A stretch of 64,000 bases of DNA from Epiperipatus broadwayi (Eukaryota; Onychophora; Udeonychophora; Euonychophora; Peripatidae): positions 680,001-744,000 of the forward strand of contig JAQFVV010006427.1 of NCBI GenBank assembly GCA_028023455.1. Direction: 5' to 3'. Below are positions 12,332 to 24,300 of this stretch, in pieces (within the stretch, counting starts at the first letter, position 1; the number at the start of each line of letters is the position of its first letter). A program made the translations under genes and the position numbers. The notes under the pieces are model-generated. The model worked only from the letters and a program-made list of their open reading frames with translations. It had not been told where the DNA came from and did no database searches.

Positions 12332-13429
12332 TTATTTTGACACCAGTGACACTTGACTGCCAGTGTTTATTAAATATGTAATTGGGACATCTTCTAACAG
12401 TGCTTTAATTGTGAGGCACTCTAAGAGTGGTGGTCTGTGATCATCTTCCAGTTCGCACATGAACGCTGATGCCACTGTTTCATTTCCCTCAATAATTTCT
12501 TCTGTTTCATCCTGGAGTTCTATCTGGGGTATATAAATTATAGGACCCATATTTTTCTGAAATTGCTGTGTGTTTTGATCATCATCATAGCAGTTCCTGA
12601 CTGCCACCATCTGTATTTTGGGTGTGTCAATTATTTTTCCTTTGTCTGCATGCTCTTTATTTAGGTTGCCAAAATCTATAGCAGTTAGTAAGTCTACCAT
12701 CTCATCAATTCCACAGTTGCAGCAGCCCAGCATCAATTGTTGTATGTGAAGAGGCATATTGTACCTTATTGTCTGAATAATCTGCCTCTTAGATAAGTGG
12801 AAAGCAGTCAATGATTTTAACAAAGACACTTGCCGCAAGAAAAACTGGGTGTGAGTTTCTCCTTTTGAAGTGCGATACTTTTCTTGAGATATACAGTGCA
12901 TTATTCCATCTTGCCTCTCTTCACTCCAAAAACTTTTAAGTAAGGTAATGTGGTAATCTGAAAATGTTACTGGTTTGTTTCTTATACATTCCCACCAATT
13001 TCAGGCAGATCCATGTAAATGATTAACTGCAACTGATAACTTTTCAGCTTCTCTGAGTTTCTGGAACATGAACAGCTCTTGTAAACTTTGCAAGTGTGCC
13101 ATGGGGTTTTCTCCTATGTCACCCCAAAAAGTTTTGATGTGGATAAATCTTGCCATTATTGGGTTGTCTGTTCTTTCCATAACTTTTATGCTTTCTTTAT
13201 TTTCACATTGAGTAGTTTCTTTTTTCACATTTTGAAGATTCTCATTTCTTGGCTGATTCTCTTGTGTCGTTTTTGCTTCATTAGGTCTCTCTTCTTTCAT
13301 CCTGTTGATTTCTGCTCTATATTGTCTACATTCTTCTTTGAATTCTTCTACTTTTTGTAACATAGTTTTCATCAATTTCCGTACCCATTGTGGTTCCGGT
13401 GAATCTATATCTTCTTCTGGACTATACAT
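12332..13429 (-). pseudogene. Broken gag-protease of the LTR element
   Basis: Two minus-strand frames (13001-13429 and 12332-12901) are in the same phase and separated by one TGA at 13001-13003, so they were one reading frame of about 365 codons. The first begins with an acidic, Glu/Lys-rich probable coiled coil (residues about 20-60), then FWGDIGENP, which fits the start of a retrotransposon gag domain. Directly after the stop comes NWWEC, the conserved Trp pair. The second frame ends with a retropepsin-like segment in which the catalytic D-T/S-G is INTGSQVSLVSK, that is, Asn where the catalytic Asp belongs. No clear CCHC zinc knuckle was seen. The frame then stops and continues shifted. Clearly dead as a protease. 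Confidence 0.7.
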
Positions 13430-14102
13430 ATTTTCTAGAGAAATACGAACAGCTAAAATATATATATAAGAAAAAAATATTTGTTTTGCTATTGTTGTTT
13501 TTTTAGTCTTTGTACTAATACTATCCTTAAAATTTGTTTTATTTTTCTACTTTTACTTTTCAAAAATTTGCTTCACTCTCCCAATGATTCCTGCAACTGT
13601 TGTCTTTTTTTAACCTGCCAGATTTCTATCTATCTCTTATTCTATCCATAGTTCCTGCCCTACCCATGTTTATTTACTTATTTTCTACCCTGTTCTGTGT
13701 GTTATATATGTGACTATAACTATGTGTATTTGATATACACTTCAATAAAATATGATTACAACTGCTGGGGGAGGGGATTTTACTTGAGCCCATCTTTTCT
13801 CTGCTCCTTGTTTGATCACTCTGTCTCTCTTCCTAGCAAAAGTAAGAAAATACATTAATATCTGATTTGGTTTTAATTTTCAACCGAACTGATTGATATC
13901 ACATCTTGTAAACTGTACAACTGATAGCAAACACAGAAAGTGCAAAAGAAAAATATATAAACTTCTGTCATTCACTATATATAATTTCAAAAAAATACAC
14001 AAAAAAAAAATTATTCTGATCATGAAATTCCTATTATTATATCTCAGGGTCTATCTCTAAACAGTAAGTCCACTCTTGGGATGCCAGATTATACAAAAAA
14101 AC
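13430..14102 (-). other. Leader between 5' LTR and gag
   Basis: About 670 bases of non-coding sequence between the right-hand LTR and the gag frame. It holds the possible primer-binding segment near 14071-14087 and nothing else that I recognise. Confidence 0.45.
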
Positions 14103-16676
14103 TGTAACGGTAAAAAAAAGTATAGCTGCTTTAACCTAACCTAGAGATGCAGATTGAAGGGGTTTGAACCTCACCTACTCCTCTAGATTGCTACTAAGTG
14201 ACTTACTCCCCAAACCTCACTAGAATTTAATCTTAATGTATGCCTGGTGGTCAGGGAGAGAAGAGACCATGAAAAGAAATTTTTACATGTATAATGATCA
14301 GATGTACATATGTATGTCACAAAAAAAAAACAATACTAAGTGGTTTTATTTATAGTGAATAAAAGATAACAGAAACTTTTATTATTTACATTAAAAGAAT
14401 TCATACAATGCTTTATTAATAGTGTTGCAGGCTATTTTCACTGCTACTGGATAGACATATATAAAAGATCCATTGATCGTAATGATAAGAACAGACAAAA
14501 TTTTACATTATAATTTCTTCTTTAAAATATTCCATCCAATGGAAGTGTTACATAAAAGAAATCAAGAGAGAGAGAGAGATATGATTCATTAACTCTGTGG
14601 TTGAAGAACATAGGAATAAATAGGTGGTCAAACTCAACTAAACACTTTGGACAGGTTTAAATCACAGGGCTACTTATGATTTAAGATAAAGAGACCCCAG
14701 CAGAAATTTCCCAGCTATAATTGAAACATTTATATGAGATTTTGAGAAAGATTTTCTAATAAATATAAATATACAAGACCATGCACAAAGGTGAAAGCAT
14801 ATAGTGAGCTGTGAGGCTTGAGACATAACAGTTACCAAGAGGTTAACATAAGACCGGATAGCTCTCCATCTCTAAACTAGGTTAGAGAGAAAAATGGACC
14901 CCGTTTGCTAAATGTGTGACCCGGATTCAGGATCGGAGTTTTATTGCTTATGTCCAGTTACATACTGAAGGGACTGAGATCGATGTGAGATCCAGAACAT
15001 TTTATTTATTTTAAGTAGATCCAAATGTAGGTATGTTAACCTAAGCGAACTTGGCAAAAAGAAGCACTGTAATTTATGCTGAGCAGCCCAGTAGATCACC
15101 TGAGGCCCAATACCATTGAAATATGGTCAATGACCTTTAAATTTAAAAAAGAAACTCTCTGCAAAATATATATATTAAGAAAGCTCAACTACCACTGAAA
15201 AATCCGCAGACAAATAATAACTTCAGCTTTATAAAATTTGAATTACTAAAAAAAAAAAAAAGGGCCGATATTTTATTTTGATTTAGTTCAAGTTTAACCT
15301 ACCAAGCACAGAGACAATGCTATTTAATAATTTTTAATACATATACATATTGTCAAAAGGTACTCTCTCTTATTAGTAAAATATAAATGTGAACATTTTA
15401 TTTCACACTCTTTAAAATATAACTTTAAATATGTAACCCTTCATTGACTAAAATATAAAGACATTTGATAAGGATCTTTCTTTTACATATATATAAAAAA
15501 ATCAAATTAAAATATTGCAAGTTTTCTAATAGAATATTTAGCACTTAAATCTTGATTTTAAAAAATAGGGTTTTGCACTTTCTATGATTTGCTTCCTTTT
15601 CTTTCCAAAATATCTATATAAAATAAATAACTTAATTACTGGAGCATAATGGCAGAAAGTTAAACGAAGTAATTTTCAATTAAATTTACAAAATCTATCA
15701 CTGCCATTATATATATAATAACTCCACCCATTACGATATAAAAAAAAGAAAAGAAAGCAATTAATGAAATACCATTTTACAAGATATGAATATGTAGATT
15801 AAAAAAAAAACATATATATAAAAAAACATAACTCTAGAGTGAATTTGTAAATTACAAAGAGATTTTTATGGGAATTTATGGTAACATTACCGGTAACTTG
15901 TTGGAGTGGGTCAAGATGAGTTCATTAGATGTTTACCACAAGTCTTCTTGGTTCTTCAACCTTGTTTTTCCATGTTTGAGGGCAGATATTCACGGATACA
16001 GGGCAGACACTTTAGTTCTCTGGCTGGCTTACATGATTACGACTCCGGCCTCAAGAACAGCTCAGGAGAGCGAAGGCAAAGAGATTACCCCCGCATTTTT
16101 GCAGAGCAACACATTTCTGGATTTATATTTATATGCCGAAAGAATAGAGTGCAGCTTGAAGTAAGTACAGCAAGCAAGATTTTGCTATATTGTCCAATTT
16201 TTCAGCAAAATTTCTTCCAACAAAATTCTTAATATTTCTATATGACCTTCAGCACAGGTTACCCGCAAGCATAAGACCAAGAACAAAAGAAAAGTTCTTT
16301 ATTTATACCATTTTTCCATTATGTTTTTAATCTGCTAATTAGTAGCGAATCATGCTCGTTGTTTCAAATTTTTCCTGTTATCTATTTTTTTATTTAATTC
16401 AGAAAAATGTTTTACTAATTAAATTCCTTTTCTTAATGGATTCTATTTAATTAAGAAAATTTATCTTATTGAATTCTTCCAACATATATTTTAAAAATAG
16501 TTGCAAATATAATTTTAACTTTCTATATTTTATTTTATTAAATTTTTTCTCTTTAACACAATTCCTTCTTTAATTTAGCCAACTAATTGAGAAAACGATA
16601 AATTTAGTTTGAAAAAGAAACATACATTCACTGTGGTTGGACTTAGGGTCTTAGTTAGTCCACAGTAAATGGTGAA

Positions 16677-16721
<45 letters not shown>

Positions 16722-16727
16722 GCTTCA
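14103..16727 (-). repeat. LTR, right copy (5' LTR in element orientation)
   Basis: Direct repeat of 8571-11192. On the element strand a TATAAATATAAA box near 16124-16136 precedes a relatively GC-rich stretch (15900-16120) and could be the promoter. The other LTR has a similar box near 10598. The 95- and 98-codon plus-strand frames at 10348 and 15868 lie in matching positions, antisense to the element. Confidence 0.8.
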
Positions 16728-16810
16728 ATATATATATATATATATATATATAACAATCAAAATTTCGCCTGATTACCATTTCACATGCTTACACATCTAT
16801 TAATAAAAAC
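16728..16810. repeat. (TA)n and short spacer
   Basis: The element ends in a (TA)n run to about 16752, then ordinary AT-rich DNA up to the next MITE. Confidence 0.7.
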
Positions 16811-17150
16811 ATCAAACTCTCAATACAGTACTGCTTTCAAGTGCAAGCCATTGCATTTAATCAATGGATGCAGAAAAGTTTGTACACAAAAAATCCCTAT
16901 TTAGTGCCTACTTATTCAATATCACCATACTAGTTTCTAGCTTGTGGAGGGTTGTGTTGGATCCTAAAATCTAAGTGCATTGCTCTCTAATCCAAGGCTC
17001 CTCACTGATGAAAGCCAATAGTTAAAAACTACTCTGGGGATCTTGGCTAAGTAGGCAGTAAATAATGATTTTAATCACAAACCTTCCTGCATTCATTGAT
17101 TACTTACAAAGACTGTCACTTGATGGCACTACTATATGGAGAGTTTGGCA
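16811..17150. mobile_element. MITE family 1, copy B (about 340 bp)
   Basis: The left end ATCAAACTCTCAATACAGTA with AGTGCAAGCC and TAATCAATGGATGCAG is mirrored on the right by CCTGCATTCATTGATTAC and TGGCACTACTATATGGAGAG TTTGGC. This is the most complete copy in the window and sets the family's inverted repeat at about 60 bp. Confidence 0.75.
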
Positions 17151-19986
17151 GAGTTGTAAAGATATCTGACTATGTAAATTATTATTTATAGAATAGATAT
17201 CAATCAATCTTATTTTGCTCCATAAATAATTTTTTTGTTGAACCATTTTTAACTTATGTCACATTTTGAATGCATATATGAATGATTTACTCGATCTTGG
17301 TATATCAGGTTCTAAACTGGGAAAGTGCTGGATTGGTAACAGCATAAAACGGAGATAGTGTTACCTGAGAATAATGTATCCAGTGATATTTTATTAAAAT
17401 GAAAGTGTTATTCAATGCTAAAGAATGTATATGTTCAGGCTCCAAATTTATAAAAAAATATGTCTGGATAAGAACTAAATACAACTTTGTGAAAGGTGGT
17501 TTGCTGATAAGTGATTAGGAATTCTGATTATATAAAAGATCATAATCAGCACTCTTAATTAAATATAATAGTAAAAATATCAATCTTTATTAGTTTGTTT
17601 CTTTACAATGGTAAAGAGAATAGCATTAGAATGGATGATTCATTGTGTTTCCTGAAGGACATTTTTTACATACATATATTTATACATTTGGCTGTGTTCT
17701 AAGAGGTATCATTATTTTTCATTTCATTTAAGTTGAAGTTTTTATATATAAATAAATAATGAGAAGGTTTATTGCTTAATAATTTATGAGGGGTTAAAGC
17801 ATTTAAAGACAGAGCTAGAAGTGTGATCTATAAATCTTGATTTCTAGAGGTTGTCACTGCATTAAGCTACACAAATAACTTCCTAGTTCACGAATTTACA
17901 AGAAGTTCAAATAGTGAAAAAAATAGAGAATATTTATATGTTGTATAGATCTTTAGTTCCAAAGTCTGCCACTTTATTAATGCACTAAATCACATGGGTA
18001 TGTAATTAAAACATATAAACTTTTAAATGACTGTTACTCTTAAAATCATTAACTTAAGAAATTGTTTTTGTTCTTAATTTACAATATTAATTAACATTCA
18101 GGAATAAATTTAACATTATTACACTTCCATATTATGGCAATAAGGTAAAAAATACTAATGAAATATGCATAATAATAGTCATTAGTATGTAAAAACTAAC
18201 TGTTTTAACTAAAATATTGTTAAATCAATAGCTTCTTACTTCTTCAATTTTGATTGTAAATCCTCCACTTTCCAATAGTATTAATTTCTTGCCTAATATC
18301 AATTATAGTTATTAGTGAAGATTTATTTAATATTTCTCTTTTATTATTGCACTATCTCTTTCTTCTGTTGCTCTAATTTTCAGATATGACAACTGTGATT
18401 ACTTATATCTTATATGTGGCATGTTTGATCACCATTCAATTGCAAATTCTATTAATTGAAATATGTGTGTATGCAATTTTAACATTTCACACTGGAAAGA
18501 CTTCATGCAACAGAGATATGTGGCTTGATATGTAATATAAAATACCAAATTATTCTCTATTTTGGAAAACAATTTGTATGTAATGGAAATATGTGGAAAT
18601 GCAAGTCACTGTGTCTCTATTGGAGGTAAGCTTGAATTGCCACATTTATGTATCAGACATAGTCAGTGCTTCTAATTTAAGTAGAGTTAATAGCTTAGTT
18701 ATTGTTTACAATTATTATCACAAACTTTTATTTTGATTTACAGAACATAAATAATATATATTTTATAAAATGACATAACATGATAACATGGAAGCCATCT
18801 AACCATCCTTTTGCAAATGTATGACTTATGATATCCTAGTTTAAACACATCATGAAAATATGATGTTACACTATTATTGATATAATCAAGATTGTATTGT
18901 TCTGAGAACAAAAAAATATTCTGAATTAAATAAAATAATTAATTATTTAATTAATAAGACAAGTTAGCTATTTACAATTTGACTTATGAATATAAATAAT
19001 TTCGAATATTTCTTTAAATAAGAATTGAAATCATCAGAATATTAGTCTGAGATACAGATAAATTCAAGTATTGATATTAATAATATTAGCTTAATTGTTA
19101 GATGAAGATTTTCAATAATGATCAAATAATGAACATATATTCAGATATATTTATCTTCACTATATATAGATATTTACAAAAGAACTATTTAGAAATATAA
19201 AATAAAGATTACGTCCAAGTTTTTAAATTATAAAAAGTTTATAACATATGTTAAAAAAATATTAGTTTATGGCCAGATATAACTATTCAAGATCTATATT
19301 GGCCAGTTCAAAATTTCAGATTTAAATTTGTGGATATATCTATTTACAAAGATCAAGGAATTTAATATTATTACGGATAATTAATCTTAGGTATTATAAC
19401 CAAACCACAAAAAGAAGTTTAGATAATGCAAATTAAAAAAAAAAATGCAATTTAAAATTATGGCTATTGGCTATGAATAATATTATCGTTATATAAAAAT
19501 TAAAAAATAGTGCATTTTGTTTTAAAAATATAAAACTATACAAATTTGTAAAATTAAAAAGATAAAAAGAGCAAAATCTCTATATTATTATGGGTAATTT
19601 AAATAATTCAATTTACTCATTTCCGTCAAGTTGGATGACCTCAATATATGCATACTATTTATTTGGGGTTTTAATTGGTCTGATTAAGAATTCAGCACAA
19701 CATTTTGTGAGATGTTAGATGTTAATTCTATTTTAGTTGCAGAGAGATCTTTACTCTCAGTATAATTTAGAAATATTTCATATTTAAATTTTATAATATA
19801 TTTATAATAGAAATTTAATATATAATTTTCATTAAAATAATCAAATCATTATTTAATAATAATAACTGGCGTACTATTCTCATTTTTAAAATTTTTTCTC
19901 ATTAAACTTAATATAAACTTTTTAATGATTTCAGGTTTAAGACCTGCAGATTCTCAACATATCTTTTATCTATTCTATTCTCTTCT
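17151..19986. other. AT-rich intergenic, nothing recognised
   Basis: No frame above background, no RNA gene and no repeat that I can name. Scattered A and T runs only. Confidence 0.4.
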
Positions 19987-20032
19987 ATGTGTATCTTTTA
20001 TTTTTTTATTATTTTTTTTTTTTTTGCAATCT

Positions 20033-20175
20033 TGGGAATCGATTGTTCCATTACATTGAAAGATTTGTTAGATAATGGTAAGAATGATCCTAGCTATTAC
20101 AAAGAAAACAAAATTATAGAATATATGAAAATGACTGGGCTAATATGTCGAAACTGGGTTTTGACAGATAAATGA
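20033..20175 (+). CDS. Protein-like short frame, unrecognised
   Basis: The last 47 codons of a small plus-strand frame read as mixed, charged, protein-like sequence (it includes KDLLDNGKNDPSYYKENK and ends ICRNWVLTDK), unlike the Ile/Asn/Lys-rich background frames. Upstream is a very long T-rich tract as before a 3' splice site, but no AG follows it cleanly, and a GTAAGA lies inside the frame at about 20079. It could be a terminal exon, a decayed retrocopy or chance. I do not recognise the protein. Confidence 0.25.
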
Positions 20176-21230
20176 TGGTGATGGTAACTATTATATTTTA
20201 GCGTTAATAAAAATCACAAATTTGGTTGAATTATTTGACATTTAATTATATCTAACTGTAAAAACAAAATTTATTAGTATTAATTGTTTTGTATAATTTT
20301 CTGTTTTCTAACTTTATTTTAAATTTTTAGTAACTTTGGTTAAGCCTCTTTTATGTTTGTTTCTTTTTTGGAGGGGGAAATTATTTATTCTTCATTTTTC
20401 TTTTTAAAAAGGCAAAGCAATAATGATATCGTAATTGAAGAGAAATTTAAATAAACAATGAACTCTAATTAAGAAGCCGTGAATCTTCATAGCTTATAAT
20501 TCATGATATGCCACTTGCCTTACTGAATTGCAAAAAAGAAAATTCATTAAACATTCTTTTTTATTATTATTTTGTTTCTTATTAAAAAAGAATAAAGTTA
20601 ACACCATTCTAGTTTATCTCGTCATAAATAATTTATATTTTCCTCTTTAATCTTTTTTTTTTCAACTTATGTTTTACATTATCTGATTTAATGTTATGGT
20701 TCACTTCATTATTTTCTTTTATGAAAGTATTAAAATAATTCTTTACAACCAGAAATTTTTATTTATTTTTTCAAAATATTTACTTACTATTTAACTTTCT
20801 AATTTAATTAGTAACAAACTATTCAAAAAACAAGTTTTAAAAACGTGGGAATTACAAAAAAAAGTTTATATTTACACACACGTGCATCAAAAACCATTGT
20901 GTATGGTCAAACTTTTTAAGATATATATATATAACTACATATTTTATCATTATTTCCTATTTTCAAATCAACCCCTGATAATCATATGAATGGCATTTTT
21001 CAAACATGATCTATTATTATCTGTTTGAGTGTTTCAACTTCTTAAAAGCATGTTAATTATTGTAATATCAAAAGCGATCCACTTCAATGAGTATTATTTT
21101 TTTTCCTTTATACTAACAACTTTTTCATTTTCTAATAAACAAGATATTAGATAAGTCAATCAAAATGTGTTGTAGTGGCAGTGTAACATTTATCTGATGT
21201 TAAGAAAAAGATGATGAAATCTTAAATTTA
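20176..21230. other. AT-rich intergenic, nothing recognised
   Basis: T-rich low-complexity DNA. No gene or named repeat visible. Confidence 0.4.
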
Positions 21231-21234
21231 AATA

Positions 21235-21350
21235 GCAATCACTGTCATTTTCGACCATTATCGATTCACTGCAGAATGACGATCTATCCAAGTTCAATCC
21301 ATCTTTCCCAATCTCTAGCGTCTCTTCTTGACATAACCCAGCATATTTCC
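21235..21350. repeat. Probable RTE-type LINE 3' tail remnant
   Basis: TCATTTTCGACCATTATCGA TTCACTGCAGAATGACGATC resembles a segment at about 52815-52870 beside the RTE-like LINE, and a widespread 'GACC..TTATC.ATCCACTGCAGGA' tail that I associate with invertebrate LINE 3' ends. It is also the only CpG-bearing spot nearby. Orientation and limits are uncertain. Confidence 0.4.
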
Positions 21351-24300
21351 TTATTTTATCCATTAATTAACAATATTATTATTTTATTATATGCTCAAAA
21401 TAGGGCAATTCTGATCTGAGCATAATATGAAAGGCTATTATCCTTAATTACCTGATAAAAGTCAGATAATGAATTTTAATCCAGTCTGTTTTAACCTTAT
21501 GTTACTATATATTGGTTTTCTTTATGAAAATCCATATTTACTACTACATTTAAATATCTCCTAACAATTAGTCTGTTTCCACATAACTTTTATATTTTTT
21601 TTAACTCTAAACACATTTATAATTCAGTTTTTTTATTGTTTATTTTGTCAATATATTCATCTATTTTATTATTTAAATCTACATTTTTAAATTTCAAATA
21701 ATAATAATAATTCTTTACAACAGCTATATAATCAAATAATAATTTTATACATTAAAAAGCTTTTCAGCACCAGTTTTGGTGCCCTTTTTAAATGTTACCA
21801 ATCTATTTAACTTAAATTTTGTAGATTTATATTAAATCCATTTATTTTTTAAATATATTTTTCTGTGCTTTATATAAATATCCACTCTAAACAAACAGAT
21901 CCAACTTTATAGAATAGTCTTCTATTGTTATTTAAATCTCATTCATCATAACAATTATCATTATTACATTTTTATTTATTCTTTTCATCATGTTAATACA
22001 AAACTTGTTTTACAATGTTTTGACAAAATATTTATTTTAATCACTTAATTTCTTGACATGTTTTCACATATATGCATAAACATAATTTTGTATTTTATAA
22101 TTTGCAACTAATATTATTCTTTTAATGCAGATATTTCTAAAGTGTGGATTGCTATTCACTGCTGGGTTATGATGTGATTTTGGGTGGATTGTGCTAAATA
22201 TTAAAACATGAAATTATTTTACATATTTTATTAAAAAAAGAAAAATATTATGATAATATGCACTTTGTGAGAGAAAATAATGATATGCTATGCATAGAGC
22301 CCATGGCAAATGGTCGGTATATATAATTGGATGCTGTTCCTAATGCAACAAAAATCTGAATTTATTCAGATGAACTAATTAATTTGTCCAAAGATATTTC
22401 ATTCAAAATTACTTTTAATCATAAAAAATAGTCCAATTTTCGCTGTCAGTTGAAAATACATATCCACTCTTTCTATGCAGTGGTTTTAAAAATATTGCTT
22501 CCCTTTATTATATCTGTATATGTCTGAAAGTTGGATTTTCAGAAATGATAGAAACTAAAAACAAATTTCAATATAAACTGCAATTCTTGAATATTTTGTG
22601 CCTGAAAATAACAAATATCAATTTGGACATCAGAGATGTTATTGGTACATAAAAAACAAAACCTTTTTTTCATAAGGCCTATTATGTATTCAATTAATAA
22701 ATGTAAATATAATTTTAAGTGCTAACATAGAAAACAAATTCATAATTCATATATATGGTTATACATATCATTGTGTAGTTAATAAATAAGAAATGTGTAA
22801 ATATATTAATTTTAAGAGTATTAAAAAAATTAAAAATAATAAAACAATTATTTTATTTATTTTCTTTTTTCTTTTTAAAATGTGGTACTTGTGTATTATT
22901 CCTTCAGTTTTTTTTCTGGGCATTTTTTAGTTATCTAGTTTCATTGGCATAGAAATATTTGTTTTTTTCTTCTCAAAATTATTGTATCAGATATGTGTGA
23001 CTTAAATGTAAAAAATATCAAGAATTAAATATAAATTTATTTTAGCTTTAGAAATTTTTTTTTTTTTATAAATGTCATTCGCAATAAACCATCAACACAT
23101 TATGATGATTTTTTATTTTATTTACCATAGCATCATTCAAGTTTTTGGTTAATTATTTTTCCTAACCTTTTTCAAAAATGATTAAAATTTGGGAATCTAT
23201 GAGTGCCAGAAGAAGAAATCACATTAAAGTATGTTCAAGCTTATGAAAAAAGGCCTGCACAAAAAGTGTGTGCTAGTGGGCATAATATGTAACTTTAAAT
23301 ACAAATGGAGATAATGGCTATGTAACCCAAAATATGTTCAAAGTGAGTATTCTTTCATTATGTTAAAGCCTACTGAGCACATGTTGTTTAAAATATATTT
23401 TATGAAAGCTTTTTTTTCTATATGTTTTTCATATATCTATTATTATATATTACAGTTATATTAAATTTTATTTAACTGCAATTGTTTGGATTTTTATGTA
23501 ATTTGTGGTATTTTTTTATAATCATCTTTAAAAAAAAAAGCAATGAAATATTTATTATGATAATCACCTTAAACAACAGTCACATTGTTTAACACAATGA
23601 TGTCTCTGAAAATGAATAATTAACCAAAGTGCCTGGTGAAGAGTATGAATAAATGATATGTAAATACCAAAAAAAAAGTGAGTCTCAACCTACAAAAATT
23701 TGAAAACTATATTGTAAAGTGTAGTATATATACTGTATCTATCCATTTTGGTGCAGAGAATGTTAAATGAGTTGTAAAAGTGCTATTTTTTTTTTTAAAA
23801 AAATAGGGTCTTTTAAAAGCTATAATTATATAAGTAAAAGGACTCGAACTTAGTAAAAAAGTTCATAAATAGGATATATAATGTTTTAAAATTATTTTAA
23901 CTATAAAAGTAAAAATAAAAGTAATATAATCTATTATTTTACACGTGGAGTAGATTTATATCTGCTATATTTAAAAGTTGTAGTTATTTTGCTTAATAAA
24001 CATTGTAATAAATTAACGATTAGAAAACAGTTATAAATATTAAATTATACACGTAATATATTTTTAAATAATTTTAAAAAGTTCAATTATTATTATTAGA
24101 AGTTATAAATAATATTGTGTAATGTTTATCTGGATCAATTTTATTTATTATGATGTAATAAACAGAAAATTATATTCTAAATCGCCTTATTACATTAAAT
24201 ATTTTATGTAATATGTTTTAAATTGAATATTTATTTAAATTTATTATAGACATATATGAAATGGGTTGGTGTGTGTGAGAATGCTTTCCAGAATTTGAAA

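Larger units (their letters stand above)
8571..16727 (-). mobile_element. LTR retrotransposon with giant LTRs, gag-protease only
   Basis: Two direct repeats of about 2.62 kb flank a 2.9 kb interior whose readable frames run on the minus strand. In element orientation the 5' LTR is the right-hand copy. The LTR ends read TG...CA: TGAAGCTGTGC starts at 16727, and TTACCGTTACA ends at 14103. Just inside the 5' LTR a TGGCATCCCAAGAGTGG segment (about 14071-14087, minus strand) could be a primer-binding site, but it sits some 14 bases in. The interior keeps broken gag and protease and no reverse transcriptase, RNase H or integrase motif. Both outer ends lie in (TA)n, so no target duplication can be told apart. 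It is most like a Gypsy/Metaviridae element, deleted or non-autonomous. Confidence 0.75.

Noticed and set aside
12332-13429. A host gene with an aspartic protease domain
   Set aside because: It lies between two LTRs, starts with gag-type sequence, carries an in-frame stop and lacks the catalytic Asp.
10348-16164. Paired 95- and 98-codon plus-strand frames at 10348-10635 and 15868-16164 that look like a conserved gene pair
   Set aside because: They are the same segment of the two LTRs, antisense to the element. Most differences between the copies change the amino acid, so there is no sign of selection on the protein.
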